Shown: positions 51,587 to 60,136 of the stretch, piece by piece
How the letters are laid out: every line of letters starts with the position of its first letter
Numbering within the stretch: the first letter of the stretch is position 1
Source of the DNA: Raineya orbicola
GTDB lineage: Bacteria > Bacteroidota > Bacteroidia > Cytophagales > Thermonemataceae
Reading direction: 5' to 3'
Assembly (NCBI RefSeq): GCF_002843425.1
Contig: NZ_NKXO01000019.1
Span: 1 to 64,000, forward strand
Length of the DNA stretch: 64,000 bases
Notes under the pieces: model-generated
Told to the model about the DNA's origin: nothing
Database searches by the model: none
The model's input: only the letters and a program-made list of their open reading frames with translations
Translations under genes and position numbers: made by a program

Positions 51587-52627
51587 ATGCAAATTCTCAA
51601 TCCGTTGTATGATGTTGTGTTCAAGTATTTAATGGAGGACAACAAAGTCGCCAAACTTTTGCTTTCGGCTCTTATCGGGCAAGAAATTTTGGAACTTATC
51701 TTTTTGCCACAAGAGTTTCTTGCCGATTTTGACTTTGATACCGCCAAGAAACGTCAAGAAGAAAATCCAACCATACAATTTTCATCAGGGCTTACCGTAT
51801 ATCGCATAGATTTTTCTGCCAAAATTCGCACTGAAACAGGAGAGGAAAAAATCATCATTATTGAGGTACAAAAAAGCAAGCTCACCAGTGATATGATACG
51901 ATTTAGAACGTATTTGGGCAGTCAATATGCCAAAAAAGAGTATTTTTATTGGGTAACTTCCCGCAATACAGGCAGACGCTACAAGGCGGGTTTGCCTATT
52001 TATGCGATTTTCTTTTTGGGCTATGGATTGGAAGAATATGCAGGTGTGCCTGTCATAGAAATTGATAATTGCGTAAAAGATAAACGAAATGGCGAAATTA
52101 TTGGCGAAAAGGGGCATTTTATTCCCGCTTTGTTTCATAAAGGAATTGTTGTAAATATTCCATACTTAAAAGAACGCTATCAGAGTGATTTGGAAAAAAT
52201 TTTGAGTATTTTTGACCAAAACAACCGAAGCGAGGATTTTCATATCTTGAATGTAAAAGAAGAGGATTTTCCTGAAAAATATCGTCCTATTATACGAAGA
52301 CTGCAAGCGGCGGCACAAGAAAAAACCTTACGAAATAAAATGATAGCCGAAGACGATTATCTGACCGAAATGAATGAATATGAAGAAGAAATCAATGAGT
52401 TAGAGAAAAAATTGGTAAGTATTGAGGAGGAAAAGCAAAAATTACAAATAGAAAAAGAAGCTCAAAAAATCCTTGCCGAACAAGAACGCCAAAAAGCTGA
52501 GAAATTGGAACAAGAAAAAGTGCAAACAATTCGCCTGATGATAGAAATGGGTATCCCCTTGCAAACTATTCAAGAAAAACTCAATATCAATGAGGAATTT
52601 TTACGAAAAAATAACCTAATCCACTAA
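51587..52627 (+). CDS. Rpn/PD-(D/E)XK nuclease family protein with C-terminal coiled coil
   Basis: The start MQILNPLYDVVFKYLMEDNKVAKLLLSALIG is the classic N-terminus of the Rpn/YhgA-like PD-(D/E)XK family (annotated as putative transposase or recombination-promoting nuclease). The catalytic core is VYRIDFSAKIRTETGEEKIIIIEVQKSKL, giving D...E-x-Q-K. Residues about 255-315 are a long charged coiled coil (EEEINELEKKLVSIEEEKQ). The C-terminal segment IRLMIEMGIPLQTIQEKLNI resembles the small HTH-like tail of this family. There are no inverted repeats or IS neighbours, so it is a chromosomal singleton. Confidence 0.85.
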   Translation: MQILNPLYDVVFKYLMEDNKVAKLLLSALIGQEILELIFLPQEFLADFDFDTAKKRQEENPTIQFSSGLTVYRIDFSAKIRTETGEEKIIIIEVQKSKLTSDMIRFRTYLGSQYAKKEYFYWVTSRNTGRRYKAGLPIYAIFFLGYGLEEYAGVPVIEIDNCVKDKRNGEIIGEKGHFIPALFHKGIVVNIPYLKERYQSDLEKILSIFDQNNRSEDFHILNVKEEDFPEKYRPIIRRLQAAAQEKTLRNKMIAEDDYLTEMNEYEEEINELEKKLVSIEEEKQKLQIEKEAQKILAEQERQKAEKLEQEKVQTIRLMIEMGIPLQTIQEKLNINEEFLRKNNLIH

Positions 52628-52650
52628 ATTGGAAACGCCTTGCAGAAAGG

Positions 52651-52682
52651 TTTGAATATTACTGAATTTGAAATAATCTTTG
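52651..52682 (+). promoter_or_regulatory. candidate promoter of the double-ATPase gene
   Basis: TTTG (52651-52654), a 19-nt spacer, then TAATCTTTG (52674-52682), a -7 box with one extra base between TA and TTTG, the same variant as at clpB. Confidence 0.4.
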
Positions 52683-52727
52683 AGGTTGATAGAAGTTTTT
52701 TGAAACGGCACAAACTGGTTTGATTTT

Positions 52728-54596
52728 ATGGGAGCAAAAGAAAATACACATTACCAACCTGAACCACTTTTGGAAGTAAAAAATCTTAGCATTATTTTTA
52801 CAACTTCCAAAGGGGTAATACAAGCCGTGAAAGACATCAATTTTACCGTGTATAAAGGTGAAACTTTGGGCATCGTAGGGGAGTCGGGTTCGGGTAAATC
52901 GGTTTCTTCATTGGCGGTGTTGAGGCTTATTCAGGAAGGAATTGGCAAAATTGCAAGCGGAGAAATACTTTTTCACTCGCCTAAATATGGTAAAATAAAT
53001 CTCTTGGAACTTACAGAAGCTCAGATGCGAAAAGATATTCGTGGCAATGAAATTGCTATGATTTTCCAAGAGCCAATGACCTCGCTAAACCCTGTTTTTA
53101 CCTGTGGCGAGCAGGTAGTAGAAACTATTTTATTGCATCAAGAAGTTTCCCAAGAAGAAGCTAAAAAACGAGCCTTGACACTTTTTGAAAAAGTAAAACT
53201 CCCTGAACCTGAACGAATATTTAAGGCATACCCTCACGAAATTTCAGGTGGGCAAAAACAGCGTGTAATGATTGCTATGGCTCTTTCTTGCGAACCTGCC
53301 CTGCTAATTGCCGATGAGCCTACGACTGCTCTTGATGTAACCGTACAGGCAGAAGTTTTGAAACTTATTCAAGAATTGAGCAATGAATCAGAAATGTCTG
53401 TAATATTCATTACTCACGACTTAGGCGTAATTGCAGAAATTGCCGATAGAGTGCTTGTGATGTACAGAGGAAATATTTTAGAAAAAAATGATACTTGGGA
53501 ACTTTTCTATAACCCCAAACACCCCTATACGAAAGGATTGCTTGCCTGCCGACCTCGCTCTAATATGAAAATGAGAGTTTTGCCTGTGGTAGCCGATTTT
53601 ATGGAAGTTTTGCCCACAGGAGAAATTATTGAAAAAAACAGGCTGGGTTCGATAGGAGAGGCTCTCGTGATGAATGTGGAAATTGAGGAAGATATTATTG
53701 AACGCAAAAAAGAGATTTCTCTGCAAAGTAAGCCTATTTTGGAGGTTAGAAATCTGAAAAAGTATTTCCCTATCAAAACCAAAGGCATTTTCAAAAAGGA
53801 GGTAGTAGAATACAAAAAAGCCGTTGATGATGTCAGTTTTAATGTATATCAGGGAGAAACTTTGGGTTTAGTGGGAGAGTCGGGGTGTGGAAAAACTACA
53901 TTGGGACGAATGATTTTGCATCTTACTCCCCCTACGGAGGGCGAAGTAATTTTTGAAGGAAAAAATATATTTGCTCTTAAACCCGAAGAGGTAAGGCAAT
54001 TGCGAAAAGATATGCAAATTATCTTTCAAGACCCCTACTCTTCGCTCAATCCGCGTATGCCTGTGGGTATGGCGATTATGGAGCCTATGCGACTTTTTGG
54101 AATTGGCAAAGATGATAAAGAACGCAAAGAAAAAGTAATAGAACTGCTGGAAACCGTGAGCCTGAAAGCCTCGCATTTCAATCATTATCCTCACGAATTT
54201 TCAGGAGGGCAAAGACAAAGAATTGCTATCGCAAGGGCATTGGCGGTAGAACCTAAATTTATTGTCTGCGATGAGTCGGTTTCTGCTCTTGATGTATCAG
54301 TGCAGGCACAAGTGTTGAATTTGCTTAATGAACTCAAAGAAAAATATCATCTCACTTACATTTTCATCTCCCACGACCTTTCGGTAGTGCGTTTTATGGC
54401 TGATAGAATTTTGGTAATGAACAAGGGTAAAATTGAGGAGATTGGCTATTCAGAAGATATTTACAATAGCCCCCAACAACCTTACACTAAACGTCTTATT
54501 CAGTCTATTCCTGAAAGCGATACAGAAGAAATCCGTAAAATTCAAGCTCGTCGTCGTGAAGCTCGTTTAGCTCGTTTGCAAGCCAAAATACGATAA
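52728..54596 (+). CDS. Fused DppD-DppF type peptide/nickel ABC transporter ATPase
   Basis: The 622 residues hold two complete oligopeptide-type nucleotide-binding domains in tandem. Domain 1 has [46 protein letters not shown] and [23 protein letters not shown]. Domain 2 from about residue 340 has [46 protein letters not shown] and [20 protein letters not shown]. Each half ends with the OppD/F C-terminal extension. It powers uptake of di/oligopeptides or similar solutes, but no permease or binding-protein genes are nearby. Confidence 0.93.
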   Translation: MGAKENTHYQPEPLLEVKNLSIIFTTSKGVIQAVKDINFTVYKGETLGIVGESGSGKSVSSLAVLRLIQEGIGKIASGEILFHSPKYGKINLLELTEAQMRKDIRGNEIAMIFQEPMTSLNPVFTCGEQVVETILLHQEVSQEEAKKRALTLFEKVKLPEPERIFKAYPHEISGGQKQRVMIAMALSCEPALLIADEPTTALDVTVQAEVLKLIQELSNESEMSVIFITHDLGVIAEIADRVLVMYRGNILEKNDTWELFYNPKHPYTKGLLACRPRSNMKMRVLPVVADFMEVLPTGEIIEKNRLGSIGEALVMNVEIEEDIIERKKEISLQSKPILEVRNLKKYFPIKTKGIFKKEVVEYKKAVDDVSFNVYQGETLGLVGESGCGKTTLGRMILHLTPPTEGEVIFEGKNIFALKPEEVRQLRKDMQIIFQDPYSSLNPRMPVGMAIMEPMRLFGIGKDDKERKEKVIELLETVSLKASHFNHYPHEFSGGQRQRIAIARALAVEPKFIVCDESVSALDVSVQAQVLNLLNELKEKYHLTYIFISHDLSVVRFMADRILVMNKGKIEEIGYSEDIYNSPQQPYTKRLIQSIPESDTEEIRKIQARRREARLARLQAKIR

Positions 54597-54599
54597 ACT

Positions 54600-55034
54600 A
54601 TGATAGAGGTTAGAAAGATACAAAATGAAGAAGATTTGCAAAAAGCCTTTGCCATACGAAAGGAGGTATTTGTCAAAGAGCAAAATGTGCCTGCTCAAGA
54701 GGAGTACGACAATCACGAAAGCGAAAGCAAGCATTTTTTAGCCTTTTGTAATAATGAGCCTTGTGGAACTGCTCGGTGGCGTTTTACAGAAAAAGGTATC
54801 AAGCTGGAGCGTTTTGCTGTGCTTGCTCCTTATCGTAAGCAGAAAGTTGGCAAAGCCATTGTAGAAAGAGTTTTACAAGATGTAAAAAATGATAGTAATT
54901 CTGCCGAAAAAATGATATATTTGCACGCCCAAGTGCAAGTAGTAGGTTTTTACGAAAAATTTGGTTTTGAAAAGTTTGGAGAAATGTTCCAAGAATGTGA
55001 GATTTGGCATTATGCAATGAAACTCAAAAAATAA
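54600..55034 (+). CDS. GNAT-family N-acetyltransferase
   Basis: This is a 144-residue single GNAT domain: IRKEVFVKEQNVPAQEEYDNHE (motif C/D) and acetyl-CoA binding ERFAVLAPYRKQKVGKAIVERVL, with the V/A-x-x-x-x-R-x-x-x-x-G/A pattern. It ends VQVVGFYEKFGFEKFGEMFQECEIWHYAM. The EEYDNHE stretch resembles the ElaA-like subgroup. The acetyl acceptor is unknown. It begins 3 nt after the ATPase gene stop, in one operon. Confidence 0.88.
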   Translation: MIEVRKIQNEEDLQKAFAIRKEVFVKEQNVPAQEEYDNHESESKHFLAFCNNEPCGTARWRFTEKGIKLERFAVLAPYRKQKVGKAIVERVLQDVKNDSNSAEKMIYLHAQVQVVGFYEKFGFEKFGEMFQECEIWHYAMKLKK

Positions 55035-55040
55035 ATCTTT

Positions 55041-55703
55041 ATGAAAAAGTCAGCGTTTTTATTATTGTTTTTACTTTTTTCTTTTGTGGGCAAAGCACAA
55101 GATTACGGCATCAGAGTAGGACCCAACGCTTCAATGGTATTAGGAGGTGATAAAAAGTTGTTTCACACCTTTGATAAGGACAATAACGAAATTGCTACAC
55201 AGCCTAAAATTGGCTTCAACGTTGGCTTTTATGCTCGTATGCCTTTGAGTGAGCATTTATTTTTCCGCCCTGAAATTGGCTATTCTGCCAAAGGTTTTGC
55301 CAACCAAAAGGCTATCTATCAGTATATTGATGCCAAAGTATATCGTTACGACTTCAACTACTTAGACTTTACGCCTCTTTTACAACTTGGCAATCCTGAA
55401 TATGGTTTGCATATGTTTGTCGGACCGCAAGTAGGGTATTTGTTGCAAAGCAGAAGAAGGCTGGAAAATGAATATGGTAAAATAGAAAATATCATCGGTA
55501 AAAAGCCAAGCAGAATAGCTCTAGGAGCTGTGGTAGGAATAGGTTATGAATTTGCTTCGGGTATCAATTGGGCTTTGAGAGCTGAATACAACGTTACCCC
55601 TATCGCTTCGGGAGTGAGTGCTAATATCTTTGCTCTGCAAGGAATGATAGGTTATAACTTGTCATCTATCAATGTATATCGCCGTACTCATCGTAATAGA
55701 TGA
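55041..55703 (+). CDS. Outer-membrane beta-barrel protein (PorT/OMP_b-brl type)
   Basis: The signal peptide MKKSAFLLLFLLFSFVGKAQ precedes a 200-residue protein. Alternating aromatic/hydrophobic strands are seen in YGIRVGPNASMVLGG, IGFNVGFYARMPL, FFRPEIGYSAKGFAN, YLDFTPLLQLGN, MFVGPQVGYLL, GAVVGIGYEFASGINWALRAEYNV and GMIGYNL. The pattern (FRPEIGYSAKG) is that of Bacteroidota PorT-family small barrels. Its 3' end overlaps the next gene by 4 nt (ATGA). Confidence 0.85.
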   Translation: MKKSAFLLLFLLFSFVGKAQDYGIRVGPNASMVLGGDKKLFHTFDKDNNEIATQPKIGFNVGFYARMPLSEHLFFRPEIGYSAKGFANQKAIYQYIDAKVYRYDFNYLDFTPLLQLGNPEYGLHMFVGPQVGYLLQSRRRLENEYGKIENIIGKKPSRIALGAVVGIGYEFASGINWALRAEYNVTPIASGVSANIFALQGMIGYNLSSINVYRRTHRNR

Positions 55704-56281
55704 TAGTAGGTATTGATTTTGGAGCCAAACTCGCAGGAACTACGGCTATTGCTTTCTTAGAAAATCATCAAGTCAGCGTTTTGCAGACACAAAAAAGGCA
55801 AGACGCTGATATGTTTTTGTTACAATGGATTGCCAAACTTCAGCCCACCATAATTGGCATAGATGCCCCTCTTTCTTTGCCTGCAATTTATTCCAACACC
55901 AGCACCGAAACTGATTTTTTTTATCGCAAAGCTGATAAACTATTAGGAGCGATGTCCCCGCTTTTTCTCGGCGGCCTGACTGCCCGAGCTATGCAACTTA
56001 AATTTCAGATTTTACAGAAGTATCCCACTACCACCATTTTAGAAGTATATCCTGCGGCATTAGCCCAAAGGTGGAAACTCTATGAACTAAACTACAAGAA
56101 AGATTTGCAGGCAGTAAAGCCAGTTTTAGAGCATATACAGAAAGAATTGCTCTTTACTTTGCCTAATTTACCGAATTGGCATCAGGTAGATGCCGTTTTG
56201 GCACTATGTACGGCGTGGCGTTATCAGCAAAATCTTGCAGAGAGTTTCGGCGAGGCTAAAGAGGGAGAGATTTGGGTTTGA
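55700..56281 (+). CDS. DUF429 family protein (predicted RNase H-like nuclease)
   Basis: The 193 residues begin MIVGIDFGAKLAGTTAIAF, the first catalytic Asp of the RNase H-like fold. A second acidic motif is TIIGIDAPLSL, and the C-terminal HQVDAVLALCTAW contains the third Asp. TILEVYPAALA fits the same core. The family is predicted from structure to bind nucleic acid but has no proven activity. The start overlaps the preceding barrel gene by 4 nt, so it is translationally coupled. Confidence 0.85.
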   Translation: MIVGIDFGAKLAGTTAIAFLENHQVSVLQTQKRQDADMFLLQWIAKLQPTIIGIDAPLSLPAIYSNTSTETDFFYRKADKLLGAMSPLFLGGLTARAMQLKFQILQKYPTTTILEVYPAALAQRWKLYELNYKKDLQAVKPVLEHIQKELLFTLPNLPNWHQVDAVLALCTAWRYQQNLAESFGEAKEGEIWV

Positions 56282-56307
56282 TTTTTTCGAAAAAATTATT
56301 ATTTTTG
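56277..56307 (+). promoter_or_regulatory. Exact promoter of the DUF3108 gene
   Basis: TTTG (56277-56280), 19-nt spacer, TATTTTTG (56300-56307). The -33 box overlaps the stop codon region of the DUF429 gene. The leader to ATG 56360 would be about 48 nt. Confidence 0.75.
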
Positions 56308-56359
56308 TCCTATAAACTTTGGTACAGATTTTGAAACACTATCAGCAAAATGTTTTGCT

Positions 56360-57154
56360 ATGAAAAAATTTGTACTTACTTCTTTGCTTGTTTCGGCTCC
56401 TTTGCTTTTTGCAATGAATGAGCCTGAAAATTATCGTATCATTCGTCAGGAATATTTCCAAAGAGGGGAACATTTGGAGTATTTGGTGCATTTAGGTCCT
56501 TTCAATGCGGGTATAGGCACAATTGATATGGATAACAAGCTCTATTTAGTGAATAATCGCCCTTGCTACAAAGTTGATGTGTATGGTAAAAGTATCGGTA
56601 CTTTGGAAGGAGTAACCAAAATCCGTGATTTTTGGCGTTCTTACATTGATACAGCTTCTATTCACCCACACAAATTTTACAGAAATATCAACGAAGGAGA
56701 CTATCATAAAGAGGAAACCGTATGGTTTAATACTTTGCAAAAAACTGCTGAAATAAAAGACGAAAAAGGACAAAGAAAGTTTGGAGTTCCTGAATATGTG
56801 CAAGATTTGGTGAGTGGTTTTTATTATTTACGTACATTGCCTTTCGAAAAATATAAAGTAGGCGATATTTTAAGTATCCCTGGCACATTAGAAACAGATG
56901 TTTATGACTTGAAAGTAGAGTTTTTAGGCAAACAAGAAGCTAAATGCTTGCTCGGTAAAATGGATTGTTATGTACTTTCGCCCATTATGCCTGAAAATCA
57001 ACTTTTCAGGGGCAAAAGACCTATTAAGGTGTTTATTTCAGCCGACAAAAATCGCATACCTATACGCATACAAGCGGATATGCTCGTAGGACAAGTAGAA
57101 GCTGAACTGCAAAAGCATCAGAATATGCGGCACGCACTATTGTTTAAAAAGTAA
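56360..57154 (+). CDS. DUF3108 family exported protein
   Basis: The signal peptide is MKKFVLTSLLVSAPLLFAMN. The mature protein has the DUF3108 pattern: GEHLEYLVHLGPFNAGIGTIDMDN, WRSYIDTASIHPHKFYRNINEGDYHKEE, LVSGFYYLRTLPFEKYKVGD, LLGKMDCYVLSPIMPENQLFRGK and IKVFISADKNRIPIRIQADML. This domain is a beta-barrel-like fold in periplasmic proteins of many Gram-negatives with unknown role. At 264 residues the length is normal. It has its own promoter. Confidence 0.88.
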   Translation: MKKFVLTSLLVSAPLLFAMNEPENYRIIRQEYFQRGEHLEYLVHLGPFNAGIGTIDMDNKLYLVNNRPCYKVDVYGKSIGTLEGVTKIRDFWRSYIDTASIHPHKFYRNINEGDYHKEETVWFNTLQKTAEIKDEKGQRKFGVPEYVQDLVSGFYYLRTLPFEKYKVGDILSIPGTLETDVYDLKVEFLGKQEAKCLLGKMDCYVLSPIMPENQLFRGKRPIKVFISADKNRIPIRIQADMLVGQVEAELQKHQNMRHALLFKK

Positions 57155-57203
57155 GATTTTCCAGAATATTTTCTTGTAATGCAGAAGCTCACAAAATTTT
57201 TGA

Positions 57204-57211
57204 TAATTTTG
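57204..57211 (+). promoter_or_regulatory. candidate -7 box of the polysaccharide cluster
   Basis: TAATTTTG fits TAnnTTTG exactly, about 14 nt before the TTG start of the flippase gene. A TTG at 57174-57176 is 27 nt upstream, too far for a good -33 match. Confidence 0.4.
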
Positions 57212-57224
57212 TGGGCTAATTTTA

Positions 57225-58493
57225 TTGAACTTGCAGAAAGTAAAAAAAATATTACAAAACGAGTTTATTGCTAATACACTCATAGGTATTTTTATCAGAG
57301 GTATTAGCTTTGTTGTGCCTTATTTGCTGATTACCCCTTACCTTATTAGGACTTTGGGAGAAGGTCAGTTTGGGCTTATCTCTTTTTCCATAGGCTTTGT
57401 GAGTTTGTTTTTCCCCTTTGCTGAATATGGTTTTTCCCTGACAGCCCCTCGAGATTTGGCTTTATCCGCCAATAATTTTATAGAAGTTGGAAGAATTACA
57501 AGCAATATTCTTTTGAGCAAAGTGGTATTGGGGTTGATTTGCTATATAGTAGCGATATTGATCATTGTTTTAGAACCTACGCTTGCAGAAAAACAAACAT
57601 TGCATTTTTTTTCTTTGATTTTGTTGTGGGGACAAGTACTTATGCCCACTTGGCTGTATCAAGGTTTGGGCAAATTGAAAGAGTTTGCGATTTATACTTT
57701 ACTTGTCAATCTTTTTTATTTGCTTGTGATTTACTTATTTATCCAATCAGAGAAGGATTATCTGTGGGTAACTTTTGGGCAGGGTGTAGTTTGGATACTT
57801 GTGTATGGAGTGGCTTTGGGGAAAATAATTTTTCCAATGAAAAACTTTCTGGTATTTTCAATAAAAAACATTTGGAGTGAACTAAAAAATGGCTTTTTTA
57901 TCTTTGCCACTAATTTTCTACACTTTTTATTCATTACACAGAATATTGTAATATTAGGTTTTTTTGTTGAGGGAAGTGAGTTAGATAATTACAGCTATGC
58001 AGAAAAAATTTATATGGCTTTTAGAGTAGCGGCAGGTATAATTTATCAGATGGCATATCCGAAGGTTTTTTTGCTTAAGCAACAAAATGAGCAACTTGCA
58101 GATAGATTTTTACAAAAACTTACATTAGGTATATTCATTTTTTTTGGCTGTGCTGCTATTCTACTTTATTGGGAAGCGGATAAAATCATTAGTTTATTTA
58201 CAGGAAAAATGAACTTGCAAGCCACTGAACTTTTGCAGATATTGTCATTTTCTATTTTGGCTTATGCTTTAAGTGTTCCATTAGGTCAAAAAATATTGGT
58301 TTTTTATAGTACCAGAGTTTTTACTTTGATATTGCTCGCAGTTGTTATTTTCAATATGGTGCTAAATTTATATTGTATTCCTTTGTTAGGGGCAAAAGGA
58401 ACAGCAATAACTTTATTGCTTACTGAATTATTTTTCCTATTTTTGTCGGGATTTTACGTTTTTTTTGCTAAAAATTACAACTCAAATGGCTGA
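57225..58493 (+). CDS. Wzx-like oligosaccharide flippase
   Basis: The 422-residue polytopic membrane protein of the MATE/MOP superfamily has about 12 hydrophobic helices. The polysaccharide-export signature is IFIRGISFVVPYLLITPYLIRTLGEGQFGLISFSIGFVSLFFPFAEYGF. Wzx moves lipid-linked oligosaccharide to the periplasmic face. There is no ATG before the conserved region; the start is TTG at 57225 (or 57231). It is the first gene of the surface-polysaccharide cluster. Its last 8 nt overlap the ATG of the following methyltransferase. Confidence 0.88.
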   Translation: MNLQKVKKILQNEFIANTLIGIFIRGISFVVPYLLITPYLIRTLGEGQFGLISFSIGFVSLFFPFAEYGFSLTAPRDLALSANNFIEVGRITSNILLSKVVLGLICYIVAILIIVLEPTLAEKQTLHFFSLILLWGQVLMPTWLYQGLGKLKEFAIYTLLVNLFYLLVIYLFIQSEKDYLWVTFGQGVVWILVYGVALGKIIFPMKNFLVFSIKNIWSELKNGFFIFATNFLHFLFITQNIVILGFFVEGSELDNYSYAEKIYMAFRVAAGIIYQMAYPKVFLLKQQNEQLADRFLQKLTLGIFIFFGCAAILLYWEADKIISLFTGKMNLQATELLQILSFSILAYALSVPLGQKILVFYSTRVFTLILLAVVIFNMVLNLYCIPLLGAKGTAITLLLTELFFLFLSGFYVFFAKNYNSNG

Positions 58494-58565
58494 ATTAGAA
58501 TGTATTTTGTGTAAAATTCCAATGTAAAGAAAATAGACCACTTAGAAACTCGTATTCTTTCAGAT

Positions 58566-59318
58566 TTGTACAAAAAAAGAGCAAAGGTAGAAGTTAGCCA
58601 CTTTTTTAAGCAGGAAAAAATTGATTTGTGCGAATGTGTCGATTGTGGGCTTTTATTTTACAATCTGATAATTCTGAGAGATGGTAAGTTTTATGAGGAT
58701 TTGCAGAGTTACGAGGGTTATTATTTAGAAGAAAAATCAGACTATCTGGAATCCTGTAAATATATTTCCGAAAATGATGATGTTTTGGAGGTAGGCTGTG
58801 GAGCGGGTTTTTTACTAAATTTTATCAAGCCTAAAAGCTACACAGGTTTAGAGTTTAATGATAAAGCCATACAAATTGCTCAAAGCAAGGGTTTGAATGT
58901 AAAAAAAGAGTTTTTACACGAACACGCTCTACAAAATGAAGAGAAGTATGATATAGTTTGCTTTTTCCAAGCACTTGAACACGTTGAAAGTCCAAGAGAA
59001 TTTTTACAAGATGCCTTAAAATGCTTGAAAAAAGGAGGTAAAATGATTTTGGCGGTACCTGCTGAGGATAGTTTTATTGCTCAGCAAGTCAATTTTTACT
59101 TAAATATGCCACCTCATCACGTTTCACGATGGAAGGATAAGACACTCGCAAAAATTAGCGAAATTTTTAATATAAAATTATTTTCTCTGATTCACGAGCC
59201 TTTGCTTAATATACACTATGAGTTTTACTATAAAGTGAAAAATTTTGAAATGTTACGTAAAATTTTCGGTATACCATTCAGGAGTTTGGATAATAGTGTT
59301 ATGTTTCGTAGTCTTTAA
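58566..59318 (+). CDS. SAM-dependent methyltransferase with N-terminal zinc-ribbon-like motif, 5' end frameshifted
   Basis: The main frame reads LYKKRAKVEVSHFFKQEKIDLCECVDCGLLFYN, then SAM motif DVLEVGCGAGFLLNFI (about residue 75) and YDIVCFFQALEHVESPREFLQ; the 3' part is complete. The family normally begins M-x-C-xx-C. That piece is present in another frame: ATG 58486 reads MAELECILCK, and the downstream frame upstream of TTG 58566 continues NSNVKKIDHLETRILSD. Adding one A to the AAAA run at 58513-58516 joins them in one ORF. It is therefore a full-length gene with a one-base deletion, or a read error. Confidence 0.8.
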   Translation: MYKKRAKVEVSHFFKQEKIDLCECVDCGLLFYNLIILRDGKFYEDLQSYEGYYLEEKSDYLESCKYISENDDVLEVGCGAGFLLNFIKPKSYTGLEFNDKAIQIAQSKGLNVKKEFLHEHALQNEEKYDIVCFFQALEHVESPREFLQDALKCLKKGGKMILAVPAEDSFIAQQVNFYLNMPPHHVSRWKDKTLAKISEIFNIKLFSLIHEPLLNIHYEFYYKVKNFEMLRKIFGIPFRSLDNSVMFRSL

Positions 59319-59401
59319 TGCTATAGCTTTTGCTTGGGCGAAGTTGAAATTATTGTTGGAGAAACCTTATGGAAAGTAAGGACAATCAGTAGTAACAATT
59401 T

Positions 59402-60136
59402 ATGAAAAATAACTTTTTTAATTTTCTCGTATCTTGGGGCAAAAAACAAAGTTTTCAGCCCAATTTTATTAGCTTTTTTATCAATCCTTTCTTTTTTATT
59501 CGTCTGAGGCTTTTTCAAAAAGTAAAAAAATTTGCCCCACAGATAGAAGGGAAATTACTTGATTTTGGTTGCGGCAGAAAGCCTTATAAAAATTTATTTA
59601 CAAAAGCAACCGAATACATAGGGGTAGATATAGAACAAAGCGGACACGACCATAGTCTTTCAGAGGTTGATGTTTTCTATGATGGAAAAACAATTCCTTT
59701 TGAAAATGAAACCTTCGATGCTATTTTCTGTACAGAAGTCTTTGAGCATATTTTCAATTTAGACGAAATATTAGACGAACTAAAAAGGGTTTTGAAGAAA
59801 AATGGTAAGCTACTCATTACAATTCCTTTTATGTGGGGGGAGCATGAAAAACCCTATGACTATGCACGTTATACTTCATTTGCCATTAAATATATTTTAG
59901 AAAAAAAAGGATTTCAAGTTATTGCTCTTGAAAAAACGGGCAAGGCTTCTGAAACAATTTTGCAATTATGGATAGCCTATATCAGCGATTTTTTTCCGAA
60001 AAATAGATATATTCGTACCTTACTTACTCCTATTTTTATTTTCCCAATGCATCTATTAGGAGGTTTTTTTACATTATTTTTACCACAGAATAAAGATATT
60101 TATTTTAATAGTGTAGTATTAGCTCAAAAAAAATGA
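59402..60136 (+). CDS. Class I SAM-dependent methyltransferase
   Basis: This is a 244-residue enzyme. SAM motif I is KLLDFGCGRKPYKNLF (about 54-69). Motif II is IGVDIEQSGHDHSL and the acidic post-motif is FDAIFCTEVFEHIFNLDEIL. The later part (WGEHEKPYDYARYTSFAIKYILEKKGFQVI) is conserved in methyltransferases of polysaccharide clusters. Hydrophobic segments near the C-terminus (FFPKNRYIRTLLTPIFIFPMHLLG) suggest membrane association. It overlaps the next gene by 4 nt. Confidence 0.88.
   Translation: MKNNFFNFLVSWGKKQSFQPNFISFFINPFFFIRLRLFQKVKKFAPQIEGKLLDFGCGRKPYKNLFTKATEYIGVDIEQSGHDHSLSEVDVFYDGKTIPFENETFDAIFCTEVFEHIFNLDEILDELKRVLKKNGKLLITIPFMWGEHEKPYDYARYTSFAIKYILEKKGFQVIALEKTGKASETILQLWIAYISDFFPKNRYIRTLLTPIFIFPMHLLGGFFTLFLPQNKDIYFNSVVLAQKK

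Noticed and set aside
51587-52627. Complete transposon for the Rpn-like gene
   Set aside because: No terminal inverted repeats or target-site duplications are visible between trmD and the ATPase gene.
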